From positions 339,762 through 403,761 of the forward strand of contig JAAOMT010000657.1 of NCBI GenBank assembly GCA_016748015.1: DNA of 64,000 nucleotides, given 5' to 3'. The notes beneath the pieces are model-generated. The model did no database searches and was not told the DNA's origin. It worked only from the letters and a program-made list of their open reading frames with translations. Below, piece by piece: positions 11,970-23,499 of the stretch. Each line of letters starts with the position of its first letter. Position 1 is the stretch's first letter. A program made the translations under genes and the position numbers. The DNA comes from Geosiphon pyriformis. Lineage: Eukaryota; Glomeromycota; Glomeromycetes; Archaeosporales; Geosiphonaceae.

Positions 11970-13599
11970 TATTATTGTGAATTATTGGATTTTAAAAGCT
12001 TTAATATAATTAATATTATTATTTATTGAAATTTTTTTTAGTTGTTAACAGTTTTTGTAAATATTGCAATTATTAAAACCAAATTTTGTATTTAAGTTTT
12101 TAAAAAACAATTTTTTTAATATTTATTATTATTATCATTATTAAACATACAAATTTAATTATTATCTATATAATATAACTATATAAAGTTTTAAATTAGA
12201 TATAATTTATGTGTTTTTTACATATAATTAAACATAAATTTAATTTAAGCTAATCTATATTAAACCAAAAAAAGCTGAAAATTCAATTTATCTAATTTAT
12301 TAATAAAATTATTTAATTATAACTATTAAAAATAAATTATTAAAAAATAATTTGGTTTTTTTTATATTATTCTTAATATTAAAATTAATTATTTACTATA
12401 ATAATAATAAATATTTAAAAATTAAATTACTTAAAAAAAAATTTTAACAATACTTACTTTATTATTATTTATTTAACCAAAATTTATTTTAATCTTAAAA
12501 TTGGCAAAATTTTTAAATAAATCAGCCAGAATTAAAACAAACTTTTAATAATATTTTTTATTATAATCAAAGTAAATTTTATTTTAAGATTTTTATGATT
12601 ATTTACAGCCAAAAAAAAGTTAATTAATTTAACAACAAATTTTACCAATATAATTATATCAAAAATTTGATATTTTAAAATATTTAATCTAAAATTATTC
12701 ATAAAATTAACAATAATAATAACAAAAACAACCAAAAATATAATAATAAAAGAAGTCAAAAAAACAAAAGTTTTAACATAAATTTAATATTAGTAAAACA
12801 AAATTTTGAAATTTTGAAATCATTTATTATAATGGATTAATAAATTTGTAACAACCTCGAAAAAGTACGTGATTTAATAGTGTGACACGTGACTTTATTT
12901 GTTTCGTCGATCAGTTTTAAATTATGTAATATTAATTATTTTTATTGATTAAAAATAAATTACATATATTATATTACATGGTTTTTAAATTTAATGTATG
13001 TTATCTGTATATTGTAATATAAAAACACATTAAAATTTTTGATGCAACTGCTTTTATTCTTGCATAACAAAAAGTTTTTTTTGTTTTAAATAGTGTTTAA
13101 ATCACAAAAAAAACTTATATATTATAGATATAAGCATAAAAATTTGTGTACTAGATATAAATTATAGATTCTAAAGTGTTAAAAACAACAGATTATACAA
13201 AATTTAATTTTTCAAACTATTTTAGATAATATTCACTTGAATGTATCAATTAGTACTGTAATTAATAATATATTAGTAATTTTAAATATAACACTTTATA
13301 TATTATATATTGTATTAAGATTAATATTTTAGTGTAAACATAAGACAAAAAAAAATAACCAGTTTGTTTTTAAAGAAAAGTATATATATATGTTTAGTAA
13401 AAAACTATGTGTTAAAAGACTAATGTTATTTCTATTTTAATTTAAAATCTATTTCTAATGTAAAACTGGCCAATTAATTTTAAAATCATGTTAATAAAGA
13501 TCTATTCCAATCAAGTAATTAAATGCTTATAAATAATGATAAAATTTTTGGTTATAATTTTAGTTATATTTAGCATTAAATTTTCTTATATTTATTTAG
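11970..13599. other. AT-rich DNA with one CpG-retaining islet
   Basis: Mostly homopolymer-rich A/T with no coding signal that I trust; a 75-codon open stretch on the minus strand (12532-12759) is low-complexity I/K/N/F and is not called. Within it, 12858-12909 holds five CpG dinucleotides in 52 bp, including the palindrome CACGTG (12886-12891), against a background with almost none. It may be the 5' flank of the MULE gene that starts near 13600, but no terminal inverted repeat was found. Confidence 0.4.
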
Positions 13600-14803
13600 C
13601 TATAAGATTTTGTACCAGTTATGTTTTTGAAACATGAGAAAATATTAATGTAATTATAAAGATCTATGGTAAACAACAAAGATTTAAAGTTATCTAAAAA
13701 AGATTAAAACAACATTCAGATGGCAGTATTAAATACTGTATTTTTGAATGCAAATTTAGCAGTCAATACAAACCAAAAATAAATCAATGTTCAAAATTAT
13801 TAAAACACCAAATTAAAATATCAAAAATATAGTTAATATATAAATATTAACTATACCAAAAACTTATACAAAATAACTTTTACCATTTTTAGCAATATAC
13901 ACAATTATTTATTATATTACAATATTAAAAAATATGCTTTGACATATTGAAAAATTTCAGATAATATTTTTTAGAAGATCTGATTTTTTATAAAATGTAC
14001 AAATTTATTAATTATTACCCAAAAAAAATTATTAAAAATGAAATTTTTAATAGTATTTATTCTTGATTGTAACCTTATAAATACAATATAAAAATTTAAA
14101 GTTCATAGTAATAAAAAACATAATACATTTTGCTTGTTAACAATTTTTATGAATTACAAAGCAAATAATTCCAAATAGATTATAAAGTTTGAAATTAATA
14201 AAAATTGACTTACCTGTGTATTTTGAATGTTTCCTATAAAAGTTGTTTTTTGGTTAAAGTACTATAATGTTGTTTTAAATAACAATACAACAAAGACTAA
14301 TTATTATTAAATGTCAAGATTTCATCTTATTACACAAACTTTTGTATTAAATAAAACTGCCAAATCATATAAATAGATTTTAAAATACACGAAAAAACAA
14401 CAATGATAAAACTATTAGTGTTTATTATTGATGCTAATCTTGCAGCAAATACAGTAATCACTCAAGTATATAAAACAACTTATCAAATTTATTGTATTTT
14501 TTAAATTAATAAAAACTTATCAAAAAATCTTAAGTTAAAGCTTCACAATTAATATAAAAGCTTTGTTCACAATTTTTTTTCATGTTTTAATAGTTTATGT
14601 AAAAAAAATATTTATAAATAATGATTACAACATATTAAAACATATATTAATGCTAAAAATTACCTAATAAAAGCTTTTTATCCCAGCTAACAAACATGAA
14701 CTTATGTATTTACATCAAAAATATTTACTGTAGAAACTCAAACTATTTTTTACATTGAAGATTTTAAAAATATTATTAAATATATGCTTTTAGCAAATAA
14801 CAG
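13600..14803 (+). pseudogene. MULE (Mutator-like) transposase, 5' part
   Basis: Translation gives, in order: a FAR1-like N-terminal segment (near 13660-13830) with Cys residues around CIFECKFSSQYK; a DDE region with TTKTNYY (near 14300) corresponding to the usual 'D-T-T-x-T-N' first aspartate (now Asn); NKTAKSYK; then FIIDANLA (about 14430-14460), corresponding to 'TDAD' with one Asp lost; and KIFTVETQT followed by NIIKYMLLANNS up to 14803. MULE transposases have this order. Stops and frameshifts are frequent, but the protein can be followed to the exact base where LINE-2 inserted, and it resumes at 42171. The family call rests on motif recall. Confidence 0.72.
14794..14803. repeat. Left target-site duplication of LINE-2
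   Basis: CAAATAACAG (14794-14803) recurs at 42171-42180. The left copy abuts a T-run (14804-14814), which is the A-tail of minus-strand LINE-2. Joining the two flanks restores the MULE reading (ANNS then LYDFADILNAKLE). Confidence 0.88.
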
Positions 14804-14935
14804 TTTTTTTTTTTAATGCTTAATAAGCAAAGTTCAAACACTACCTAAAACTATACATTAAAGAAATGATCTAAACTAAGTATAAATCATGCACTTTCTA
14901 CATGTGACCAGCCACTCGAACCAGTCAGGACAACA

Positions 14936-16175
14936 CTACACAATTATATTAACAAAAACTGAGATATCAATACCTGAAAAAAACAAACAAAGTTTGCGAT
15001 AGCCAAAACAGACACCAAAAGCCTCAGAAATCCCAAGCAATTTAACCACACCAGCCAAAAATTTCAAAGCTGAGCCAAAAACCAAGATGGGAGCTGAGCC
15101 ATTCATAGAGATCAGTCCACATTTCTTTATGAAGGCACAATGCTTAGCATGAACCACCCAAATGTCATTTCTAAAAATGAGACAAAGAGAGTGCACAAAC
15201 TCAGTGATTTTAACTCTAACAACTCTGGGATCATGAAAGACAAAAACAGCCTCCAAAAACCACCCATTAAAAACAAAACCCTTGAAAAGAGCCGAAGACA
15301 CCAAGAGATCTAAGGCACAGATCAAAAACAACTGCAATATACCTAAAAGAGGAAGAAAAAGACCAGAAAGTTCTCTCCAAGAGGACACACAGGAATCCAA
15401 AATCTTGCAACAGGTGGAGTTATTGATTGTGCAAAAAAACACATGATTAGACATCTCTACCTCTCCACAATACAGGCACAGAACACTGGAATAACATTTA
15501 CCATAGAGATGCTTATGAACAGCCACAGGAAGCTGATGGTGCAAAGCCTTCATAAAGTAGGTACAAGTATCAGCAGTGTGCCTGCTGGTAAAACCCCCAG
15601 CTATGTGTGAATCAGGATGCCATACCTGGGAAGAGCTGAGCCAATTAACATTTGAAAGCAAACCACTTGTTAGTAAACCAAAACCAGAACCAACCTCTCA
15701 ATGTGCATGACAAACAGCACAAAAAACATCTCTAACAAAGTGCCTAGAATTACCAAAAACAATACCACCATCAGCCACCAAAAAATGTTCACCAATGCAA
15801 GGAGAAAGGAACCAACCAGAGAAAGAAGAAGTGTCAGCAAGACTGTTGGCACAGTTATTTTCCAAAATGCCAAAGTGGCACTTTATCTTGCATCAGCTGA
15901 CATCCAAATTCTTGCTGTGAATAATATTTCTGATATGCCGATGCTCTATCCAACACTGATTGCGAAAGTCAGAACATATCAGATTCAACTCCAATTTACA
16001 AGCATCCAAAGCAGCTTGACTATCCAAAAACAAACAAACAGAGCAAAATGTGGGTATACACTCCAGGGTCAAAGCAATAGCCTGTAGCTCCACCAAAGTA
16101 GAAGAAACCAAACCACAAACACTAACACCCAAACCCAAATTAATGTCTTCAAAGAAGGTGGCAGCATCAGCCCAA
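14936..16175 (-). pseudogene. LINE-2 ORF2, C-terminal part (RNase H, cysteine motif)
   Basis: The last open segment (14936-15661) ends SVFVNIIV and holds the C-terminal cysteine motif CLYCGEVEMSNHVFFC (about 15427-15476), with an intact CxxC that LINE-1 has lost. Upstream on the minus strand are the RNase H pieces (15893-16138), with LVELQAIALTL and FLDSQAAL. The segment continues at 17029 beyond the LTR-2 insertion: reading GTIGC across the gap into WADAATFFEDI restores the RNase H start. This part would remove the RNA strand during LINE insertion. Confidence 0.82.
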
Positions 16176-17028
16176 TGTTACTTATAAAAATATAGGAAAT
16201 ATATATTAGCATAGTTATTAGCCAATCAGAAGTAGACATAGTAAAATATGGAATTTTAGGATTCCTCTTAGGAATTGCAGGATTCCAGGAATTACAGGAT
16301 TCTCACAAGAAATTACAGAATTCCAGAATTCCAGAATTTCAGAAATTGCAGGATTCCAGGAATCCCAGGATTTCTGTTGTGAAGAATTGAGGAATTGAAA
16401 AATCTCAATTATGTATATATAGCAGTAGGATTAGAAGCTAAAAAAAGGGACCATAAGTTTAGATTTCATCTAGACAATCTTCTAAACACAATAAATAGCT
16501 ATTTGGTATCTCAAACCTAAGTCCACTATCAACACTCCATGTTGATAGTAATTGATACTTAAACACACTGGAACAATAGCTCTTGATCATGGCTATTGAT
16601 GAAATACTGACTTGCAAAATTGCCTTGGCTTATTTATGATTTTCTTTTATTTCTTTTATTTATTTTATTTTGATTTTATTGTTGTGCACTAATTGGTTGA
16701 ATAAAGTGCTAGATTACTGATGTCAAAGCTTGTCTAGTAAAAAACCTCTGTAAGAGGGTAGAACATGTACAGAAGATACGGAATACTTACCAGAGGATTG
16801 TCAGCCATTACGCCGAGAGAAGAATTGACAGAATTGTAATTCTGGAAAGCTATGGATAAAACAACTATTGAATTTCTGTCCATTATACAAAGAACTCAAC
16901 CCAAAACCTTTAGATACAAAACCTTCAGATACAAAATCTTCAGATTAATAACATCAATGCGAATAACTTTTAGCACCAAGTTATGGGTTTGTTATTTGAT
17001 TCAACACCCCAAATAATTACTCATAACA
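16176..17028 (+). mobile_element. Solo LTR-2 inserted in LINE-2
   Basis: 853 bp bounded by TGTTACT...ATAACA. Flanks are CCAA (16172-16175) and CTAA (17029-17032), a 4-bp duplication with one C-to-T change; removing LTR plus one copy restores the RNase H reading of LINE-2. The plus orientation is supported by TATATATA (16414-16421) followed by AATAAA (16490-16495). A short-unit array of AGGAATT/CAGGATTCC repeats occupies about 16251-16374, just upstream of the TATA box. Related copies lie at 46972-47766 and 498-1162. Confidence 0.88.
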
Positions 17029-20000
17029 CTAACAACCAATTGTGCCCAAATTTTTGAGAGAACTATCAGTATAAACAGACAGACAATTAGAGCCCACTTG
17101 AAAAAGACAATCATAGACAGACACAAAATTACTGGAACCACAAATGTTTAGAGAGCCAATACCAATCAAATCCAAAGAAGGAGGAGGTAGACCAACAAGA
17201 AACGCAGTAGAAATCTTGAACTACTCAGGAACCAGCCCATGAGGGTCTAGTCTTTTCTACTGCTTAAAGGTGTACTAGTCAAAGACATCTCCATGATGAT
17301 CATGAAGCTGATCCACAAAGACAATGTCATAACACCAGAGAGAAGGCAAAAACTTACAAAACAAAGACTTGCCCAGAACAGTAGATATAGGGATCCCATC
17401 ATAAAGTTGAAAAGAGTCGGCCAAAGGGCTGTCCAATGATAAATTGCAGTCAAGAAGAATGTAAACCATATCTGACAAAAAATTATTGAAAGCACTGACA
17501 CGAATATGAGCAGGAGAACTTAATGGATAAATGGGGCACCAATATAAAACTTGCAAGTCATGAAACCTGTGACTGAACAAACGACTTAGAATCCCTTTAG
17601 AGTTTGCAAAACTGATAAGTAAAGCAACTTTACTCTCAAACTGACATTGTAAAAAGGACTTCAAACCATAAAAGAAAAGATAGTGAATTATGTTATCAGG
17701 AAAATCAAGTAAGAGACCAGATTTCAGTTTCAAGCCCTTGTGAATCAATGCATCCCACTTATTGCAAACATCAATAGGAACAAAACTAAACTGCATTCTG
17801 TAGCTGACTATAGGATAGAGAACCACCAAAACTAGATACAAAAACTGCTTATCCAAAACTGCTTTTTTCAAGACCAAATTAATGAAAAAATGAACATCCA
17901 AATGTGTTTTAGCCAAACTAGGCTTAGAAAAACCTTCAGTAGACAGAAAAATACCAAGATACCAATGAGACTCTTCTCTATAAGCTACAAAAATAGGTGA
18001 ACCACTAATAAAAAGAGATAAAGTGCTGACCTTACTATTGATGAGAATGGCCACAGTTTTGTTATTATTGATTGAAATGTTATTGATCTGAAAAAATTTA
18101 CTAGCAATATCAAGAATATGTTGGGTAACAGCTTGACTGCTATTCACCCAAATTGTATCATTAACAAAGACTTCAACAGTGAAAAAAGAGAAAAGCCCAG
18201 TCTGAGACTCAATGCGACCACTTCCAGAGACAAAGTGAAAATTAAGCCTATACCTGTATACATTCTCCTGATGCTTGACTTTACACAAAAAGGAGTCATA
18301 AAATATGTGCCACAAAAGTGAAGAAAAAACTTCACCTTGGTCTAAACTATCATGCACCTGATAACCATCAGTCAAACCAAAATCTGTCATAATCCGGTTG
18401 GTACAATTTTTGTGAACACTACCAAAAAAATGAATAAATTTGCCACACATTTTGATTCTGACCAGGCTTCTCTCAAGGTGTTCTCAGCCAACCAAATTAT
18501 ATGCTTTCCGCATGTCTTGCAAAACAAGCCAAAGTTCCTGGTTCTTCTTTAGAGCATCTTTGACCACTAAACCAATCACAAAAATAGAAGACTGAGTCAT
18601 TGTACTCTTTAAGACCGAAAAATTGTTACCACATAAAACATTATGAGCACTACAAGCTAGCAAAATCCTATCTGAAAAAATCTTGAAAAGAATTTTCTGT
18701 GCTGTTTTGATCAAAGCAATAAGATGGGTATTTGTAAGAACACTCTTCCATTCATAAGGTTTGGAAATCATTGAAATCCAAATCTCTTTCCAAAGACTAG
18801 GCATTGACTCACTAGACAAACAAAAATTCAAAAAAACTAGAAGCATATCCAAAACTGATCTATTACAATGTTTTCAAAGCTCATCAGAGACACCTGAAAG
18901 ACCAGCAGCTTTGCCATCAGGCAGATCCAAAACCACACAAAGCAACTCATCACTTCCAATCAAACTTATTATGCCAAAGAAAGCCTCATCAAAAACGTAA
19001 TCCAAAGGTTGGTATTGACTAGACCAAATATCAGAGACGTCATCTTTTACTTCACACTTCCTGGTCTATCTTTCCATAATAGCATTCACCTTGGACTTAA
19101 CCAAATTGGGCTCAAGAACCAACTTATCATTCATGACCAAATGATTTAAAACCACTTTGTGAAAAGAATAGTCCAACACACTTTTGATGGTACAACTCTT
19201 GTCCAATTCAAAATTTTCCATTCTCTTATTAATAGCTTGTCTGATGTGAGATTCCTCAGCATGCTTAGATTCTAGCAGCTTAAAAAAATGATACAATTTC
19301 CTAGTCCTGGCTAGAGCAGACCAAATAATATCAAAACTAGCACCCAAAAAAAAAAGAGACTTTACTGCTAACGCACTAGTAGAATCAAGCTTATTCTATG
19401 CCTCCAACAATGAAACAAACTCATCATTAGAAATCAACTGTAAAGTCTTAACCAACTTGGAAACCAACAGTTCTAACTTATGAAACTTAGAAGACTCTTT
19501 GGTAAAAACACTATCAAAACCCTTGAACCAGCTTTTTTTTAAATGTACCATCAGTTAAAAAAACCATGATTTTGCGAACAATGTCCCACATAGTGTCCAA
19601 ATTCGAAAAATTCACAGCAATACCAAATGCATTAGCAAACATAGAAGCATTTGCAGCCATAGTGTCCCTAAACTTGAGCCATTTTTGTTTCATTGGTATT
19701 ATTAATGTCAAATTTCTAACAATCTCTATTCGCTTACTTGCAAAGATAATTCAAATGCATATTCAAAAGTCTACCCAAATCCAAAGACACAGAAACAGCT
19801 TGGTAATCAGTATCAAAATGTTCACTGACATCTAAAACATCACAATTTACTATCACACTGACCAGATTTGAGAAAACAAACATGTAATCAATTGTTTTTA
19901 CAACACCCTTAGAATTTGCCCAAGTGTGTATTTTGGCAGCCAAGCTTCCAACTAATGAGTTGACCAGCCCTAAGTCAAGGCACTTCTTAAAACTCACACA

Positions 20001-20305
20001 CCTACGAGACCCATCTTCATTGAAATTACTGTTGAGGATAACAAAAGAAGACTCATTAACAGCCCTTATTATGAGAGAGTTGATTTCATTAGTCTGAGAA
20101 AACCAAACAACCGAAGAGGCCCCAACATAAAGCCCCAAGATCGACATCGAAAGTTTATTCTTGAAAAGTAATTTAATAGATAGAAGCCGGCCAGGCACCT
20201 TAGAGACCTTACACACATGCTTTGCTAAAGAAGAGTTCAAGACTATTACAATACCAGCACCCATAAATCCAAAATTTAGACCAAAAGTAAACACCCGAAA
20301 GCCAT
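17029..20305 (-). pseudogene. LINE-2 ORF2, central part (endonuclease to RT)
   Basis: On the minus strand: endonuclease C-terminal half (20294-19734) with SFVILNSNFNEDG (expected GGDFNEDG, catalytic Asp to Asn) and DYMFVFSNLV; the linker; RT (about 18900-17700) with DMRKAYN near 18490 and FVNDTIWV at 18147-18168, one catalytic Asp lost; then the RT thumb and connection (18450-17275). The TSD of Ty3-1 (CCAT, 20302-20305) ends it. The protein continues upstream at 40051 as WIVDKFDG, which joins in frame to FRVFTFGLNFG at 20301. Stops from C-to-T and G-to-A changes are scattered. Confidence 0.82.
20302..20305. repeat. Left target-site duplication of Ty3-1 (CCAT)
   Basis: CCAT abuts the LTR end at 20306 and is repeated exactly at 40047-40050 after the other LTR. 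Confidence 0.92.
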
Positions 20306-21287
20306 TGTTACTGGAGGTTTTTTGGTCTCTTCTTAGCTCTTGTATGTTTGTTGTAATGCTGTTAATTCATGACTATAGAAAGTGTTTGAACCTCTGATAA
20401 CTGAATTTATCTTCAAATTATCTCCTATAATTTGAACTGCTGGGCTTATGAGTGAAATGGCCAATTCTGTGCCAGTTACTTGTGTAGTTACATTGTAGTA
20501 AATGTCAACTCTTTCCCAGGAATTGCTCATCTGGAAGCTCACTAAAAATATGTAATTACTTTGCTATGAAAGTCAACTCTTCTACAGGAATTTCGTCTGT
20601 AGGCTATCCTAATGATTGTAATAAGAAAAGAAAAGAAAAATAAAATAAATGTAAAAGAAATAAGATTTTATCAAAAGAAATGTTTTCTATCCAGGCCTGG
20701 AGTCACTAACAGTTTACTGAAATTAGTAGCTAATTAATTTTAAAACATTAGTTGGGTTTTGGGAATTTTTCAAGTGCAATAATTCAAGAATTTGGTTTTT
20801 CAATTTATTTGATATTTATTTCTTTTTGTGTGTGTGTAGGAATAGTTCTAAGTGATAAATCTAAAGTAAGATACATTTTCTCAAAGAGAGAAGCTCTTCT
20901 TTTATATAACTTGTTGTAACACTATTCTATGAACTTGAACTTTGCTATTTTCTACAATTTTGCTAAACTAAAGATACATTTCGGTGAACTACAAGTTATT
21001 TCTGCGAACTATTAGATATTTCAGTGAACTATCAATTATTTTGGCAAATTTCTACAAATTTCAGTGAACTTTTTGAATGTTACATAGTTTGGAGTATTGC
21101 ATAATTAATCATTACAATTAGGTTACATTTATGTTATGTACAAATTGGGTTATTAATTAACTGATAATTTCGGACATTTTGCTAATATAATAAGTGATAA
21201 TTTGAAACAATAATATATGCTAATTAACAATAGAAATTATAAAGATAATTTCATGCTAAATAATATCTCTAATTTCGTCTGGTAACA
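20306..21287 (-). mobile_element. Ty3-1 3' LTR
   Basis: 982 bp. In the element's direction U3 starts at 21287 and includes the last 11 codons of the accessory ORF. Six dyad motifs (TTCGGTGAA type) start at 20959, 20980, 21000, 21020, 21040 and 21060. A TATAAAAG-type box lies near 20898-20908 on the minus strand. The R/U5 part carries an open frame (20542-20333) related to the Gag N-terminal extension. Confidence 0.92.
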
Positions 21288-21975
21288 TAACCTCCTTCTC
21301 AAGACTGAGCTCTATTGAAGTCCAAGTACTGTCTGTAATTTCCAGATAATAATCCAAAATTATTGAAAAAATTTGTTCTGAAAATTGTTGAAATTTTAGT
21401 TTTGTGAGCTTTCCAATATATTGAATCTTCAAAAGTTGTAAAATTGGGTTTTGTAAGATGTTTTCACAGGTGTGAAATAGGTTATAAAGTCTAAGAGCAG
21501 CTCTTAGTTTATAATGACTGTTTGTAGATCCAGCTGTTGTCTTGAATTCATTGTAAAGTTGTTTCCGAATAGCTTCTTTTGTGAAGTTTGCTGCTGTAAG
21601 CTTCCATTTTTGTTCATGAAGTATTTTTCCAATGTAGAAATATCTATATATTGGAGTATAGTTGTAGTTTTTTTCATTAAGACACAGTTGAAGTTTTTGT
21701 TGAATAGTAGCATTTGGTGGAATACTAATAGGAGTAAGCATTAAGTTTTCTCTTAAAGCAAGCTTTAAAAGTTCTTGCAGGTGAATTTCAGAATAACTTC
21801 TTGTATTCTTCTTATATGGATAATATTTTCGTGAATTTGGGGCTAAATTTGTAACTACTTCTGTTTGAGTATAATTAATGTGGTTTCCAGTAACAGTAAT
21901 AGATAATTCGGGTATTGTTTTTAAAGCTAACATTAGTTTTTGGGATAATTGTTGAATGTTTTGAGGAATAGTCAT
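21256..21975 (-). CDS. Ty3-1 accessory ORF3, unknown function, intact frame
   Basis: 239 codons from ATG at 21975 to a stop inside the 3' LTR. It lies about 120 bp after the pol stop (22098-22100), where env would sit in a retrovirus-like element. I see no signal peptide or membrane segment. The protein is mixed basic and hydrophobic, predicted mostly helical, with a Tyr/Pro-rich N-terminal third (NSRKYYPYKKNTRSYS) and a C-terminal half with LRAALRLYNLFHTCENILQ and EEVMLPDEIRDII. The copy in Ty3-2 is about 85% identical by eye, with one early stop. Being the only long open frame left in an otherwise broken element suggests coding constraint before insertion. I do not recognise the fold. Confidence 0.7.
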   Translation of the reverse strand: MTIPQNIQQLSQKLMLALKTIPELSITVTGNHINYTQTEVVTNLAPNSRKYYPYKKNTRSYSEIHLQELLKLALRENLMLTPISIPPNATIQQKLQLCLNEKNYNYTPIYRYFYIGKILHEQKWKLTAANFTKEAIRKQLYNEFKTTAGSTNSHYKLRAALRLYNLFHTCENILQNPILQLLKIQYIGKLTKLKFQQFSEQIFSIILDYYLEITDSTWTSIELSLEKEVMLPDEIRDII

Positions 21976-22097
21976 TATAAGAGATTTGAAAATAAAAGAA
22001 AATTATTTTTGGTGTATGGGTTTTTATGTTATTTTTGCTTTGTTTTTGTGAGATTGTTTCTAAATTATAAGAAGATAACTATAATAATAAATTTAAG

Positions 22098-23330
22098 TTA
22101 AGTGTTCAAGTTGGAAGATTGTTTAATGACAACTATTGGTTCTAAATTTCAGGGAATATTTTCGGGATTGATTAAAGAGAAATGTGTACTAATTTGTGGA
22201 ATTAATAGTTCAGGATTGTTTCTGGAATTATAGTGTTTCAAATAATCTCCATGTGCAACTTTTGCTAGGATTTTGTTATCAAGTCTTAACTTGTATGATC
22301 CATTGCCTAGGACTTCATAGATAAAGAATGGTCTATCCCATTTATTTTCAAATTTTCACTCCATTGTTTTTTGGCTTTAATTCTGTGTAAGAGAACTTTG
22401 TTTCTGATTTTAAATTCATTGGTAACTGGAGGCAATTTGTTGTCATGCCATTTTTTTTGTTGAGCTTGAGAGTGTTTAATATGGGTGGCTGCTATTTGTC
22501 ATTTTCTTTCCAATGTGCTAAGCAGAATATAGGCTTTTTGTTGTAATGTTTCCTAAAAGTTGTTTTTATTAATTGGTTGTACTGGATATGTTTCCATTGT
22601 GAAACTAATTGGTAATGTTGCTGTTTTTCTGTAGATTAAATCAAATAGTGTGTGTTTTGTGGTATTTTGTTTTAGTGTTCTATATGCTAGTAACACTGAT
22701 GAAATAAAAAGATCCCATTCTTGTTCAAAATTGGTTGAGATTTTGGCTAATAATTCACACAATGTTCTGTTGAAACATTCTACAAGTCTATTTGTTTGTG
22801 GATGGTAGGGTGAAGATAATGGTCTCTTAACATTAAATTGTCCACAAATTTTCTGGATTAAATTGTTCATGAAATGTGTTCTTTGATTAGATAAAAGTTC
22901 TATTGGGCATCTATGTCTACAAATGATGTCTTCGTAGATGAAGTTTGCTACTGATTTCACATCTGCTCATTGAATGGCTCTGGCTTCAGGCCATTTGGTG
23001 AGATAGTCTACAGTTACTGCAATATAACAGTTTTCTTGGTTTGTGATAGATAGTGGTCTGACTAAATCAATACCAACTTGGTCAAAAGACTGTCCAACTT
23101 TGATTGAGTTTAAAGATTCTGTAGAGTGAGTTCCTTCTCTTCTTTGACAACTATTACAAGACTTAATGTATTTATGAATGTCTTTTCTCATTTGAGGCCA
23201 AAAGTAATATTCTAGTGTTCTCTGGGTGGTGCTGTCTTTTTCTAGATGTGCTGATGAAGAGTCTGAGTACATGTTATATAAAATGGTTTCTTTTTCATGT
23301 TTTTGTATTAATTTGAGTGGATTGTTTAGG
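22098..23330 (-). pseudogene. Ty3-1 integrase
   Basis: Minus strand. The N-terminal zinc-binding region has AH...CNSCQ (about 23250-23145); the first His reads Tyr here while Ty3-2 keeps it. The core has GIDLVRPL (first Asp, near 23070), a segment corresponding to SDQGTHF that reads SNQRTHF (second Asp lost, near 22890) and RLVECFNRTL (catalytic Glu, near 22780). A GPF-type C-terminal domain follows near 22330, and the frame ends KQSSNLNT before TAA (22098-22100). Integrase joins element cDNA to target DNA. Stops and one lost Asp make it inactive. Confidence 0.78.
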
Positions 23331-23499
23331 TTTCTGAAGTTTCAATAATAAATTATGTTGTTGTGTAAGAAGTATTTTTTAGCTTGTTGTTGTAACTAAT
23401 GTTTTTCATCTGAGAACCAATCTGTTGAGATTGTTAATATCTCCAAATATTGTTTAAGATTGTTGTAGTTTTTGGGATTCATTGTTTTTTTTGTTGTTA

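Noticed and set aside
12532-12759. 75-codon open frame on the minus strand
   Set aside because: Low-complexity Ile/Lys/Asn/Phe sequence expected by chance in DNA this AT-rich.
16251-16374. Repeat array as a CRISPR
   Set aside because: Units are short, contiguous and imperfect without unique spacers, and it lies inside an LTR before a TATA box in eukaryotic DNA.
21256-21975. Accessory ORF3 as an envelope protein
   Set aside because: No signal peptide, no transmembrane helix and no glycoprotein-like Cys pattern.
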